Origin: Cardiocondyla obscurior
Taxonomy: Eukaryota > Arthropoda > Insecta > Hymenoptera > Formicidae
DNA length: 64,000 bases
Assembly: GCF_019399895.1 (NCBI RefSeq)
Contig: NC_091874.1
Span: 2,172,501-2,236,500 of the forward strand
Direction of reading: 5' to 3'
Part shown: positions 49,753 through 63,420 of the stretch, piece by piece
How the letters are laid out: the number at the start of each line of letters is the position of its first letter
Position numbering within the stretch: the stretch's first letter is position 1
Notes under the pieces: generated by a model
What the model was told of the DNA's origin: nothing
Databases searched by the model: none
The model's input: only the letters and a program-made list of their open reading frames with translations
Translations under genes and position numbers: made by a program

Positions 49753-52700
49753 TCACGGACGTCCCATCGTACAGCTGTGGACAGTCGCGAAAGTTTCCGT
49801 GTAAAGTAGAGTGCAGACCGCGGCGTTGTTATCGAACGACATCTCCCCGACTTTGAATTCGGGATTCACCGCGACCTGAAAACAAAAGGTACCTCGTAGC
49901 TGCGACATTCTCTCTCGCCCGCGAGCGCTCTTCCTGAGGATATCTCGCGCTCGATATTTACGGAGGTGGCTTTGTTACGGCCGTACCTTGAGCGTGTAAT
50001 GTCCCGGCTCGAGCTCGGAAATGTCCACCCACTGGCAGTCGATATTGTGCTTGTAAATGTCACTGCAATTAACGGAAATACCCTGATCTCCGTAATTGGC
50101 GCATTTGTATCTGAAACGATAATGACGCCTCGCGTTACGAGCGTGGATTAATACGCGGATTCAATCGCGATAGTAAACACGAAGAGGAGCGAACGGTAGA
50201 ATCACGTGTCTCCTATCCGCGAGGGACCCGCGGCTGTTAATACGCGTTATCGGGACTCCTTACCTAGGCTGGACCTCGGGCATGCATTGATTGTCCTCGA
50301 GGCAGAAGGACGCCTTGTGACCTTCGGCGACTTTATTGCCGGCCGAATCGATCACGTCGAAGGTGGCAAACACCTCCATCGAGTGGTAATGCCTGCGAAT
50401 GGAAAGCACTCTCGGTCAAACATTGCGTTTCGAATAATTTAGTGCAGAGCGTACTCGAAGGTTCTCTATATAACTCGTCTATTTCGGACATTTATTTGTC
50501 AATGGGTGAGTGCTCGTGCACCGAGAACGCCCACGTCGACTTGTAATCGAAACGGAGGTGATTACGACTTGCCGTTGGCGCTCGGCCGCCCGATCCATTA
50601 ATCGGTTAATTGACTCACATGTGGCACATGTGCCATTCCCAGAGGTGCTTCGGCACGGACGGCCGGAAATCCGCGGTGCCCGCGTTCAAGATCCGCGCGG
50701 TGAAGCGCAGCAGTCGCCTGGTCTCCAGATGCCAATCCTCGGACTCGCGCTGCGTCTTGTAGGCCTGCGAGGCCACGCAGTTCTCCTCCATCGCGCACTG
50801 CAGCCAGTAGAGCTGGCGGTCCTCCAGGTGCGCCGTGCGCATCAGCTCGATGTGGTCGAACACGAGATCGGCCATTTCTCGAAGGCACACCACCCCCGCT
50901 ACGTTCTCCGCCGAGCCTACAATCACGGGAAAATCACCGCGATGCGATAAGCGCCCAAAAGTTCTGGGTTTATTTTTTAAGACAAGCTTCGTGCCTCGTC
51001 TTCTCGTCGCGTTTTATTATTTCGTTCGTTATATGAATATCGTGGCTAAATATTCTAAAAAGCGCGAGGACTACCTGGGCAATCTGCAACCGCGTCATGT
51101 AAACACTCCGCCAGATTCCCTTCGTTTCCGTCGCACTGCACCCCGCTGACTGACATGGGGATCGTTTCCCCATCGCTAAAGAAATTAGTCTGCACCGCGT
51201 CGGAGGCATAACCGAGGCCCAATTGACGGCAAACCACGGCGGCTTCGAGGATGGACCAGCCGTCACCGCAAATAACACCCCAATCTAAAACCGAGTGAGT
51301 TTCGCACGTCGGGCTCGAGTCACAATTTTTCTTCACCGACATTTAAATAATAAAAATTATAATATTTGATTAAAAATTAAACTGTTCAATTAAATATTCA
51401 TAGAAATTAATCGAATATATAGATAAATTTACTTTTGGACGATTTAAATAGCGCACGGTGAGCCGCTAAGAAAATTAAAAGAATTAATTTCAACTTTTTG
51501 CACATCTAATACTTAATTATTAATTTTATCGACAATTTTCGAGATAGAAATTATTTTCCTACCTGCGCCACCCAGTTTGATTTCCACCCGGCCTTCGGTG
51601 CGCACACGTCCCCCGGACAGTCGCAAGGCCGTGCCCTGGCGATGCGTGTCCTTTATCCTGGCCCTCGGCGGTTTCTCTTGCGGCGGGGATGCTCTCGTTG
51701 TTCCATCGTGCGAGCAAATAACGCCCGCAGCTTCGTTGCCGCCGCAGTCGGAGATACCCCATCCGTCGAAGCGGCACTCCGCGAGCTCGGCCTCGGACCC
51801 ATCGCAATAAACGTTATCCATCCAGTACCTTCCTTTGAGGTAGTTTTTAATATAAAACGTCGCGCGATACTTTGTATTTCAATTTTACGTGCCGAACGAT
51901 AAAACAATACCCGCGCATGCTTGGACAAACCGGTGGCTTCGCGCGAAATAGAACGTGATAAAGTGACGACGTCCGCGATGTCGTTGCCGCGAATTTTTCA
52001 GGGATAAAAGTCAACGCTAAAAATATAACACGTGCCCGCCGATAAATTGGAATAAACGAACGGCTTGTTACGGACGATCTCGATCGTCTCAGAGGCATCA
52101 CGCAACTCGGCCGCGAAAGCCGGGCGATTTCAGATGGAAAGGCAATAAATATCTCGTCTCTCACTTCTCGCCTGGCCGAAGTGGCCATAAGTCGTCGCTT
52201 TAATTGCACCGCTAAAGCCTAATTGCTTGCAAACCACGCTGGCCTCCAAGTCGTCCCATTCGTCGTCGCACACGCTGCCCCACTTGCCGTTGTGAAGTAT
52301 TTCCACGTTTCCTGCGCATACAGCAATAAAATCTCGTGCTTACGTATTTCTTTTCCTGTCGCGGAATCGATTTGGCGCGATAAGAAGAACGCGGCCGATT
52401 TTTCAAACTCTCGGTCTCGCTCGAATGACCGTTGCTTAAAAAAAAAAAAAAAAAAAGAGAAAAAAAAAGAGCGTTGAAACATTTACCGTACACGTAAAGA
52501 TTTCTTTCACGTTTATACATATATATGAGTTTCAAATCCGTGAGATAAACTTATGAAACAAAATATACTCAATTTTCAATTACGAGGAATAATCGGAGGA
52601 AAATGATTAAAATCTTCTGCCACATTTTTACGATTAAAAATTGATTTTTAAATTAAAAAGCTTGAAATCTTTAAGCTTCGTTCTTCAGCTGAGCCTGTCC

Positions 52701-53777
52701 TCGTTCGGTCCCCGTACAGAGGCGGAAGGAAAATCGCGTGGTCCAGTGGCCTTTTCATGCCACGAGCCGGCCGGCATCGTCACCGGGGATCGTGACCTTA
52801 TAACGCGGTCCGATTTTACGACCACGCTGGCCGGCAATTCCTGGTACACACATGACGTACTGGAGGCTGCGACACGTGGCCGCTGGACCTTCCGCGAGTT
52901 GACCCCTTTTAATCGTCATCATGCGGGAAGCGGGATTTGCGACTCGCTCTTTATTCTCGCGAAACGGAGCGGGTAAACGGGAGGAAAGAAGAAACGCGAG
53001 GGAAACGAACGGCGAGGGGGAGGAGAAGATTTATAACCCGTTTATGTTGCCGGAGCCGCGCTTTATCGCGGGGAAAATATCAACCCCCGAGCGAGTCGCG
53101 CGTGTACGCGCCTTCATTCCTGCCGGTTTTACGAGGAGACGGAGCCGCGCCTCGTCGCGCGCACACGTTTCGTCAGCGTTGCACAATCGATACGCCGCCG
53201 CTCGGTCGCGGTAAGAAAATCGAGAGGATGCGTCCGTAATTGATTGCCCCGCCAATTGATCCGACTGAGCGGCGGAGTTCCTTTGTTCCGCGTACGTCAC
53301 GGCGCTTCCTCGACAATTCCGCGCGGCGCGCATCATCCCGGAATAAAGCGAGATAAAACTCGCGAACAAGAGAATTCCGTTTATTACCGTTTCATTTATT
53401 ATCCGTTATTCACGACAAGCCCCGAGCCCCGGCGACTTGAAAGCCATTCTTCCCTTTTGACGACGCTTTTTCCGAATGAAACTGTCGCTTCCGGTTTTTT
53501 TTTTTTTTAAATTGTCGGCGGATATTTAAAAATTAAATAATCTGCGCGAAATGTATAAAGTTTCGGCACCTTCGTGCTCGCCGTTTTCGCCTCCTATCAG
53601 CTTCACTGCTCCCTCCTGCTTCTTCAGCTTACGGAAATCTTTCCTCAGCTTCCTCGCAACGCGCGTCCTCTTGTCACTGCTGATCCAGGTAGCGTTGTTG
53701 CTCGTGCAAAATTCAAATATGGGTAATAGCGCTATCAAGGTAAACGCGACTCCCGCTCGTTGCAGCGGCAATTTCAT
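49753..53777 (-). CDS. Loxl2: Lysyl oxidase-like protein with two SRCR domains
   Basis: Eight minus-strand exons: 53777-53570, 52311-52165, 51832-51563, 51284-51075, 50916-50619, 50392-50264, 50110-49987, 49875-49753. They total 1509 nt, 502 codons, all phases consistent. A signal peptide (residues 1 to about 25, GVAFTLIALLPIFEF) precedes SRCR 1 (about 57-168; KWGSVCDDEWDDLEASVVC) and SRCR 2 (about 195-285; DWGVICGDGWSILEAAVVC). Then comes the catalytic domain with the copper site WEWHMCHMHYHSM, spanning exons 5 and 6, and the quinone-cofactor residues Lys in AEGHKASFCLED and Tyr in SDIYKHNIDCQW. It would be a secreted amine oxidase that crosslinks collagen-type matrix. Two SRCR domains, as in Drosophila Loxl2, against four in vertebrate LOXL2-4. 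The exon 1 donor (G|GTGCCG) is weak but gives the expected family junction. Confidence 0.92.
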
Positions 53778-53971
53778 TTTTTTTCTCTCGGGTTCGGGCA
53801 GCTTTAATGGGAATTATTATTAAAATCTAAGCACAGCTCGCGCGACTTGTATTCGGCATACCGTTGCATGCGCTTCATTCGCCGGAAAGCAAAATTCTCG
53901 TAGGAAAACTCGTCTGTGTGCGAATAATTAACCAAGGCAGATAGATAATTAGCAAGCACCGTAATACGATA

Positions 53972-54148
53972 TATCTTTGCGCTCAATCGATCTAAGTGTC
54001 GCGTGACAGAATTTATAATTACAATTTTTTTTAATCAGTGCGCTGATAAGTACGATTATAAAATGAACTTTCGATAGATTTTACAATCACAATTAATCTC
54101 GATAGAAACGCCACGTGCGACGATCGATATTCCAAGTACGAAAATCAA
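53972..54148 (+). repeat. Interspersed repeat family, copy A
   Basis: Starts TTTGCGCTCAATCGATCTAA, continues GACAGAATTTATAATTACAA, and after an extra segment ends GTGCGACGATCGATATTCCA..ACGAAAATCAA. It shares these blocks, in order and orientation, with copies B and C. Confidence 0.65.
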
Positions 54149-57100
54149 GTTATATTTAATTTGAATATATTTTGCGGCACTCGGAAATTGTTTTTTTTTC
54201 TTTTTTCGCGCAATTTGTCCGCGACGTTCTCACCCGAGGGAAGTTTCGACGAGCACTCGCGATTCGATCGCGCGGATTCTTTCGCTCGGTGAACACGCAG
54301 GAAAAATCGCCGTCTCGAAATCGTGCACGCACATTTCGCACACGATTTCCGCGGGCTACTGATCACGCAACACTCACGCAACGCGTTCGCTCCCCGTATG
54401 CCGGCTTATAAAGATCATCGCACGAGATGGCGGATCGCCTCTTTTCTCGCGTCGATCTCTTCCTGAACGATTAGTCGTAGCCCCGATGACCCGTTTAAGT
54501 CAACGCCGACGCGTTTAGAATAGCTATGACTACCCCAGTCCTTGACGGACGATTTCGAGAGGAAGAGACGCCACGCTTCTCTCGATCAGGGCCTCCTCCG
54601 ACAATTATTCCGTCCTTCTCGATTATCAGGGTTTCAAATGTAATCTAAAGCTCGTCATGCCGCTCTACTGCTTCAATTTAAAACGAATTACCGTCGCGTT
54701 ACTTCGCAAATTGTAAAATAAATACAGTACTACAGAGGAAATACACACTTTTTCGTGCGAACAGATACCTTAAGTGATAACTGAGGAAATCTTTTTAGGC
54801 ATCGGATAGAGCTCGACTGAGACTCGATGAAGGGGTTTAGTTCAAAGCGTAGAAATTATTTTCTTTTTTTTCTTGTTTTTTTTTCTTCGCGCTATGAATC
54901 AATTCTATTTTAAGATGAAAAGTCCGAACTGATGCTCGTTATCCTTCCTAGCGTCAGTCGGTTCGGCTCGACATTTGTTCGCGCGGACGGAAGCTGAGGT
55001 CCACTTCCGGCAGACCAATTTTCTCGATTTCGTTAGCGAATGCGACCTGGTGTGACGGATTCGAGTCGCGTTTATAGCGTCTCCGAGATCTTGTAGCGTC
55101 GCGGAAATGCGCGGCGCATTGCTTCGTCATGCACGTAGACGAGAGCGAACCAGTTTAACTCTCAATTACTACGGTTGAATTTCGGTAATCCTGATGAGGT
55201 CGCATTGCGACCTCAACGGCACATTACGTTAACAGCACGTGGAGAGCAATTTAGATTTTCATTACGCGCACCCGCGCGCGAAGGGAGCCGTGGCACCTTT
55301 ACGCGAAAGCCTAATGGCACAAAGAAACGGATAAATAAAATAATAAGGCTCGAGCGTGCGCTTTGATAATCTACGCGAAATATCTTGAGAGGCGGGCTTG
55401 ACCTCGTTACAGTATTCGAAAGCGGCACGTCTTCGTATATCTATATCGCGGCGGCTTTTCAAGATCGGATGTTTCATATACCGCAATTTATCATCGCCTC
55501 ACGTTGGAGAGCATTAAATTCGAATAGACAGGGAATAAAAACGGAACAGATAAGACAGAACGGACGCAATAATCTACGAAGTGGCGGGGCGGGACTCATA
55601 ATTTAGTTCTGACAATTTTGAATTTTTTTTAAAGTTTACTTCGTAAAACATATCGTTAAATCTAAGTGTCGGGAGTCATTAAATTTCGTAGTAATTATTA
55701 AATCCCGTACGTGTTCGATAGAATTGCGTGTCGTTACTATTCATTGTTTTAATGATTGATTTATTTAATAATTATTAATTCAATAATTAGTAATAATTAT
55801 TTTTTATTTATTTATATTAGTAAAAAAAACAAGAAAAAACTTTTCTAGTTATATTCAAATAGCGTGTCTAATTTCATGAGTCTGAAACTGCTGCCGAGTG
55901 TCCTTATCGCGTGCAGATGCGTCACGTTCTATCTCGTGCCTTTTTTACTATCAGCGGGTTGTCTCGATAATATATGTGTCCCGAGAAAGTGAGTAAGTGC
56001 ACTAGCGTGTTTTCTCCTCTCTGACAGATTGGACATGAATTCGGATGTCATCATCCACCGCCAAGAGGGGAATAGGCAGCTGAATCTAAAAGAAAAAAAA
56101 AAAAGTTTAGAAAGCCCTGAGTAAAACACGGTTTTCATCATTCAATACTCAACGTTCGTAATGATTGCGCAATCACCGTAAGAGATCACCGGCTTATGCC
56201 ACGCTAAATGGGAACGTCGATGAAAGAAACGAGTATGCTATCGAACTAGTTTTTTTTAATTATTTTTTTTTAGCATTAAATATTTTGAATAATTTCTTCT
56301 GAAGTTTATTATAAATTTTGAGCGGTCGAATTAATAATTTAATATTGAATAAACCGAAGGGAGATGGAGTATTTTGGCTTTGTAAATTTACATTCTAATT
56401 ATTATTTAATCTTTCGTGAATTTATGAATTTTATTATAGTCTTATATATTTTAATTTATTTATAAATAAAAGAAATACAATACCGGATGATTTAAAAGCG
56501 CGAATTAATTGGAGGGTTTTTTTTTCTTTGGCTCTGCTTTTTAATTTATTCTCTTTTTCATTATCGTTGCCTCGGTGATACCGCTATTAGAAAAAGTTCG
56601 TATAATTCGTATGACGGCCCTCACTTTCAACTCGTTTTATTCCGCCTAATCGCGCGAGTAAACGCGTGGCCAAGCAATTATTGTGTGCCGTTAGCAAAAA
56701 CAGCCCACAGCTAAATCCTCGACATACTTAGATCACGAGGCGCTTCTAATATCGGGGGATGAAGGGACGAGGGGGTGATGTTTGACGCGTAAACGATTTC
56801 TGGCACGCGACTAAAAAAAGGCACTTTCCAGGTTTTTTTTTCTTTTTTTTTCTCCTCTTCCCTCACGCACGAGAGAGGCTTTCCGCGAACTGATAAACGA
56901 TCCTTTCACGTCTGTTTCTTCATTCTTCATTGAAGATCGCTCGTTTGGCAGCGCTCTTTCATCCTCGCATGTGGATATTCGGAGTTTTGATGCTCGAGAT
57001 ATACGGCGCCGGGCGCAGAAAAACGCGCGGCAAATAAAATCAATAGGGTTTAATGACGATGGGAATAATATGAAAAATAAATTTGATCGATGAAGTTCGT

Positions 57101-57900
57101 GCCTCCGCTGATCGCGCGCATAATTTTCTCGTTTTTCTCACCCGCGCCGGAACACGCTCGGGTATAATTGCGACTTATCGCTCGGTGGGTCAAAGACGGT
57201 TGAAAAAGTGTCACGTCGATGAATAAATAAGAGTTTACTATCAGTGCTCTCGCCCGACTGAATTATTAATGCCCAATCGATACCGGCACGCAGCCTATTT
57301 GGAAGCTGTTGACGGTGCGCGCGCGTCCGCGTCGTATATACGAGGATGATTGCCGTGAGTAGCCGGCCACTACAAAGACATAGAGAAGCGAAAGTGGAGC
57401 GCTTTTTTTGCGCCCGTGATGACGACGGGCGTCATGAATCGTGCAGGGGGATGCTGCAGGTGCAGAGACTGACGTTCGCCGTCTGATCGCAGGCGCACGT
57501 TTCGCCCGATTAAGCACGCAACATCGCCGAGCGGCTCCAATCTCTCCGCTCGATAAGTTTGATTCGATAATCGCACTTTCGTCACGTTATACTGTCGGCG
57601 GAAGTGCAGCCTTTAAGGGAGATAAAAATTAATAAAGACAGCGTGTCAATCAAACAAGAATAAAGAAAAAAAAAAAGGGAAACAAAAAAAAAAGAAAGAA
57701 ATGAAATAAATGCTTTCTGCGGTATTTGAAAATTTGTGAACGCAGCTACTATTTTCCGCTTACACTAAAATAGCTTTTAGTTAATAAAAAGCGATCTCGT
57801 GGTTACAGCAAAAATTGTTTGTGAAAAATTAACGGAGGTGGATATCTAATTTGAATAATTAATTTAATAACTTAAATAACAGCGAACGCTGTAACGTCGC

Positions 57901-58014
57901 ATATTTTTTGCACTCAATCAGTCTAAGTGACACGGGCAGAATTTATAATTACAATTTATGCCGCTGTAAATTCTCCGTGCGACGGTCTATATTCCAGCAA
58001 ATGCGAAAATCAAC
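57901..58014 (+). repeat. Interspersed repeat family, copy B
   Basis: TTTTGCACTCAATCAGTCTA, GCAGAATTTATAATTACAAT, then GTGCGACGGTCTATATTCCA and GCGAAAATCAACG. This is the most compact copy and best shows the unit of about 114 bp. Confidence 0.7.
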
Positions 58015-59010
58015 GATAAATTTTCGTTCGCGGCGGTTAAAAATTTCTTTGCGTGACTGATCATTTAAATTTATGTGGAAAATTTACAAGAGGAGGAAAA
58101 AAAGAGTCCCGATTATTCAAGTTTTGCGATAACTACTTGGAATTTTAAACTCTATTCGTTATATACGCGAAAGTGACCCACATGGACCTCCACGCGGGCG
58201 AATTTTAAACTGAACACGCGCAAGTTAAAGAGTTGTTTAGCAATTGGATTTCGAAATAATCGATCTCGGGCTCGGAACTTCGAGTAATTTATTTCGCTCT
58301 ATGAATTTCCCTTCGCGTTCGCGTGAGGAGCGAGTGTGCGTGTAATATACAATGTTTAGTGTCCGTCGAGAGCTTTCAAGAAGAAGCGTATCATTTTTAT
58401 ACGTCATGTTATTTTTATTTGTCGAACGTTTACACACCAAAAAAAAAACCCCCAGTCTAGACGCTGATATAATATTTAATATGCATCTATCGAATCATCC
58501 ATAATCATATGTTGAACTACACCAGTCTATCTTTTAGGAAAATTTCCTTGTATCGTCGCTCGAAATTCATTGAAAGAATCGGTTGACAGTAAGAAAAATC
58601 TTGATTTCTTCCGGACATTCCAGGCGTTCTGTTTATCTCGCAAACATTCCCGGCTCTACATTTCTTGCATATCGCTTGCGCCCGCCGACTGCTATTAGAA
58701 CGGCCTGCTTCAATGCTTTCAATAAATATGTGTCGTAACATAATCGATATTTCGAAATTACTATTAGTTCGTCAAATGTCTGGCGTGAATAAACTTTGAA
58801 TAATTACATTATCGATTTTAATAATAACCAACATTATCGATACGATGGAAATTAAATAAAATTTTTATTAACATTATTTAAAAATCAACATCGCTGTGTA
58901 ATAATAAATAATATTACATTAAAAAATTGAAGGATTCGTTTGGAAATTTCGCGCCGACAGGGATTCGATTAAAAAACAAGTGCGCTTCACGTAGCAATAA
59001 ATCTAAATTT

Positions 59011-60260
59011 AATGTCTCGTGTCACTTTTGTCTTCCGCGCGCGTTCAAAACTTGCGCGCTGGTCAGCGTCGAGCAATGGCGGTGGCGGTCGATACACGAG
59101 TGAGTCTAGGGACTCCACCACGCCCAATCGCGATCGTCGACGCGCGCACGCCCGAGCTTACCTCAACCTCCCGCTTCCACCATTTCGTTCCTACGTTCGC
59201 ACCCTCGCCGCCCGCCGCTCGCCGCCGCCGCCGTCGCGCGGCAGTTGCGGGCGTCGCGGCACGCCAGTCAGTCGCTACTTGTCCCTTGCGTAGAACGGTG
59301 CGTGGCACGCTCGGTGCCGCGAGACGAGCGACCGGACGAGCTCTCCTTCCGCGATCGGGGCGCGCAATCGGTGACGGAAAATCGTTCGGGTTCGAGAGAC
59401 AGTGGTCCTTTCGCGACGACGGCCGCCCCCGTGTCGGGCGCGCGCTGCCGAGCAATAGTGAGAAAGAGAGGAACAGAAGAAGACGACAGACAGGCCGCGT
59501 TTCTCGCTCCTTCCAAGGGGCTAAGGGGGGGAGGGGGGGAAGAAGCGCGCCTCGTGGGCCCGCGCGGCGGATCGTGACCGCGAGAGGCGCGAGACCGGAG
59601 GCGCGCGCGGTCGGCCATTGTGCTCTTTTCGTGTACGGCGCAGACGGCCGCGTTATCTGTCAGCCCGAGTGCGCTCAGTCTGTCAGTGTTGGTGTCGGCC
59701 CCGCCGCCGGGTGAACGCCGCAAGAGGGACCGTGCAAGCTGCGCCGCCGGCGACTCGGGGAGATCCACACGCGTCACCGTCATCACAACCGGCGCCTTCA
59801 CCTGTGGCCAGCCAGCGCAGGAGGTAAGCGATAGGCACGCGAGGACGAGAGCCGCTCGTTCATAATCGCGAGACGCGCCGCTCTGTCGGTAACGCCGTAC
59901 CTTTTCCCCGCGCGGATGATGCGCTCCGTTCTGGCCGTCGGGCCGTCGCGTCTTCGCCCGACTTCACTTCGAATCGCAGCCTCCGGGCGTCTCCTCGGCC
60001 GTCTCTCTCTTCTCTCCTTCTTCCTTTCTCCTTCGCGAGAGCTAGCGTGACAGATTCCGTGCCGGCGTCGAGGTGAGGCGAGGGGTGGAAACAAGAAGGG
60101 GGTAGGGGGGCGGGAAGGGCGAGAGGTTGACGTTTCGGTCTCACGTACGCTCCCACGTTTCCCGCACGCATTCACGCACGCACGGAGGCACGACCTCCCA
60201 AGTTCCAAGTTCACGGCTGTCGCGGGCAGGTGCTGGCCTTCAAGAAGCCGTACGCGTTTC
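59011..60260 (+). promoter_or_regulatory. Strong CpG block with a likely noncoding first exon ending at 59822
   Basis: Very high GC and CpG with long spurious frames on both strands. At 59817-59828 the sequence AGGAG|GTAAGCG is a strong splice donor, suggesting a 5' UTR exon of a plus-strand gene whose coding exons lie beyond the window or far downstream. No translation start can be assigned. Confidence 0.4.
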
Positions 60261-61107
60261 CCTCCTCCTCCCCCCCGCGTGTTGATCCTTCGGACATCAA
60301 GGACGCGCTCGAGCGTTTGCCGTCGCCTCGAGTGCCCCGGAAGCCGCGGTAGCTTACTTGAATATCGTCCGGCGAGTATCCGGTTTCCACGTCGCAGCCC
60401 GCAGGAAGAAAAGAAAGGCGTTCTTAAATCGAGACCGAGATTCTCGCGCGCGAGTGAGACGATAATTGCAGTAGCACGAATATTTCTTTCAATCTGAAAC
60501 TAATTTTTCTCGGTTTAACAAGGATTCAAGCTGAATGCTTACATTACGTTCAAATTAACGCGATGGCTGTTTTACTTTTGGTAAAGTGGCTAAGAATACG
60601 TTTTTATCGGCGCAATAATAACGTAATTAATTTATTTGAATCGCTGCGAAAATTGGAAAAACTTATCCTGGCGACTTAATTATTTTTCTCCCTCGGATCG
60701 TATCGATTTATTGAAGTTTAAATCGCCCGAGAGTTCCATTTCAAGTTTAAATCGGCGATTCGGCGTTTAAATGCGAAGGAAATTTCGTCGAATTTGTTAT
60801 CTCGATCGTTTCTGGAGAAACGTTATGCGCGAAGTGCTCCACTTATTGGATATCATTCTTTTGATTTTCAGCTTTCCTCTGATAAATTTAAAATTCCATT
60901 CTTTGCCGGAGGTACAAGAGCAGTTACTTTCCTTTCTCTTTTCGTTCTCTATTTAACGTATTTAATATATTTGACGACCGATGATATAAAATTTCCGGGA
61001 AAGCAAATTCTTTTTTCTTTTTTTTTTAATTATTAAAAAGGATATTAATAAGATATTAATAAGAAGAATAATAATTTATTCGAACATTAAATAATGATGA
61101 ACGTCTT

Positions 61108-61290
61108 GATTCGCTCGCGAAAGTTTCAGATACTTTAACCTCGTAATTGCCCTCCCTCCTCTTTTATTCCTCAAGCCAGCGAGACTTTAATAACGCAAAG
61201 AATACGAATTTTTTATACAAATATTAAATCGCTGAGTATAATTTCAGATTCGCTCGCGACAGCCTCGGATACTTTTACCCTTATAATTGC
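61108..61290 (+). repeat. Imperfect direct repeat, two units about 139 bp apart
   Basis: GATTCGCTCGCGA..AGATACTTTAACC..TAATTGC at 61108-61155 recurs as GATTCGCTCGCGA..GGATACTTTTACCC..TAATTGC at 61247-61290. Confidence 0.55.
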
Positions 61291-63002
61291 TCCCAGTTTG
61301 TTCTACCAGGCAAGCCGAATTTTTTTCCTCTCAAAGTTCGCTCGAAGTTAAACGTCAAGTTAAAAATTACTCAGCGGTTTATTTTCCCGTCCGAGGTCTT
61401 AACTCGCCCGGAAGTCTGACGGGTTTTGATCGTTAATTGCCGGTAATCCGGCGAGAAGCTGCGAGATTCCGAATCAGACGGGGGTCCAGAGACACGTGCT
61501 CGATAAATACTTGTCGAGCGACTTCGGAGCTCCTTTCGCTCCAAGGGTGAAGGAGGGGGAGGGGCTTAAAGTACGCTCGCGGGGTTTTCTTCTTCTATTT
61601 GCCGCCGACGAGGGCAAATAGGAAGATAGCATTAAACCGTCGTCGCTAGACGCGATTGCTCGAGCGTGTTTGCTCGGCAAAGAGTGAATCCCGGTCGGGC
61701 CTTTGGAACTGGGCGAAACACTCAGCCCCGCCGGTTGATAGCTTTATTATCAACCGTAAACGCGCGATTAATTCGTTTTCCACCCCGTCCAGCCTAACGC
61801 TTATCTATCCGCTACGCCGAGCGTGAACTCGCGCGCGCTAATTCGCATTGAGACGCGACGCGGAGCTGGAAACGTCACCGTCGCAAGTTTTCCGCGTTCT
61901 CGCTTAGGTTCCTGTGAGAGGATCGTCGTTTCGCCGTGACGAATGTCCGGTTCGAAGGTTTTGCGTGGCTGGAAAAATTCCCTCCGGGCCTGACGTGACG
62001 TTTCGCCGTCGCTCGCACGACGAACGTGACGCTCGTTAATGCAGGAGCACGAAGAACCGGGCAGAGAACTGTGCCGGCCGATTAGCGCGAAAGTTTGGCT
62101 TTTGTCCGGAGAAGAAAGAGAAAACGAGCCACAGGATGCGGTTTAGGCCTCGGCGGAAAAGCAGAAATTAGAATGGCAGAAACGGATCGATGGTCAACAG
62201 GTTGATATTCGTCTCCTTTTTTTTTCGTTTTTTTTTTTTAAGTATATGCTCTTCCGTCAAGGCGGTTGCGCCTCCAGGGTCGTCAGATAAAACTCCTACG
62301 GCAAAAATATACGTATATGCGTATGAGATTAAAAATTATATTGAAGTTTAACGAATCGGAACGAAGTTTCTTTACCAATTGATTAAATTCCGATTTTTTT
62401 TTTTAAATTTGAACTTTGATGCGCGCCTCGTTTGACGCGGCCGGCGCGTCAACTGAAACTCGTGATATATTCATTTGCATCCCAAAGTCTGGCCCGCCGC
62501 GAGTAACACAGGAAAAGCGTCCTTCCGCGTGCACGTGCCGGCCGGCCGGTAGTCGGCCGAAGTGCTTGCTCTTCCACTGCAAACGTTAACACGTCGTCGG
62601 AGCGCATGAATAAATATGAAGCAAATCTCGCTGTCGAGCCCTCTTCACGGCGGTAGCTCGCCGACAGGAAACCTTGATTCTCCCTGGTGTACCTGCGCGA
62701 GGTGGGAGACTCGCTCGCTAGATCGAACTCGCGCAATCTGCTCGATTTCCCTCGTTCTCGAGAAGGATATGATAATTTTAGGAGCCCAGCCACCAATTTT
62801 ATTTATGCCATCTCTAACGATGAATGTGATTGACTCAATTATAAACGTAACGAAGTCAGTCATATTTATCGTTAGGAATATCAGAAAATCGTAGCTTGGT
62901 CCGAAAGCAGACGTTTCTCTCAGGATGACTTGGTAATATATTGCTGACGAGGTTGTCTTAATGATGAAGTCCACGTTGAACGGCGGATTATGAATCGCGA
63001 AC

Positions 63003-63042
63003 CGGAATTCGAGATCGCGGTGCGGAATTCGAGACCGCCGCG
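63003..63042 (+). repeat. Short tandem duplication of about 20 bp
   Basis: CGGAATTCGAGATCGCGGTG is followed immediately by CGGAATTCGAGACCGCCGCG. Confidence 0.6.
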
Positions 63043-63320
63043 TGATCGAAACTGAACGCGGATTATCGCGCGAAATTCGACACCCCTTTCTGGGTATTGC
63101 TAACTAACTAATATCGTGGGTAAAATATCGATGTCAAAGGTATCCATTACCGCACTTTAAATACAGTATCTCGACACCGACGGGGTGGTCGCCAACGTTC
63201 CCCCTCGTGGAATAAAACAGACGGCAGATTTTCGCGAACTCCTCAATAAAAAAAAAAAAAAAAGAACGATTTTATATCAAAAGAAAAATTAACGGAAATT
63301 AATGAAGAATTTTGCATGAT

Positions 63321-63420
63321 TTTTTTGCACTTTATTTAAGCGACAGGGACAATTTAATTATAATTCATGCTGAACATTTGTGCGACAGTCAATGTTTCGA
63401 TAAATAATACGAAGATTAAT
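63321..63420 (+). repeat. Interspersed repeat family, copy C (most diverged)
   Basis: TTTTTTGCACTTTATTTAAGCGACAGG, AATTTAATTATAATTCATGC, then GTGCGACAGTCAATGTTTCG and ACGAAGATTAATCA. The order and spacing match copy B, with more substitutions. Confidence 0.55.

Larger units (their letters stand above)
53778..59010. other. Gene-free stretch upstream of the lysyl oxidase-like gene
   Basis: No supported coding exon on either strand. It contains the promoter side of the lysyl oxidase-like gene on the left, two interspersed-repeat copies (53972-54148, 57901-58014) and several T or A runs. It may be intergenic, or intron of a gene outside the window. Confidence 0.45.

Noticed and set aside
59019..59714. 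Open reading frame of 231 codons in the CpG block
   Set aside because: All frames on both strands are open here because of base composition. The Arg/Ala-rich product looks like translated CpG island, and a splice donor follows instead of a coding continuation.
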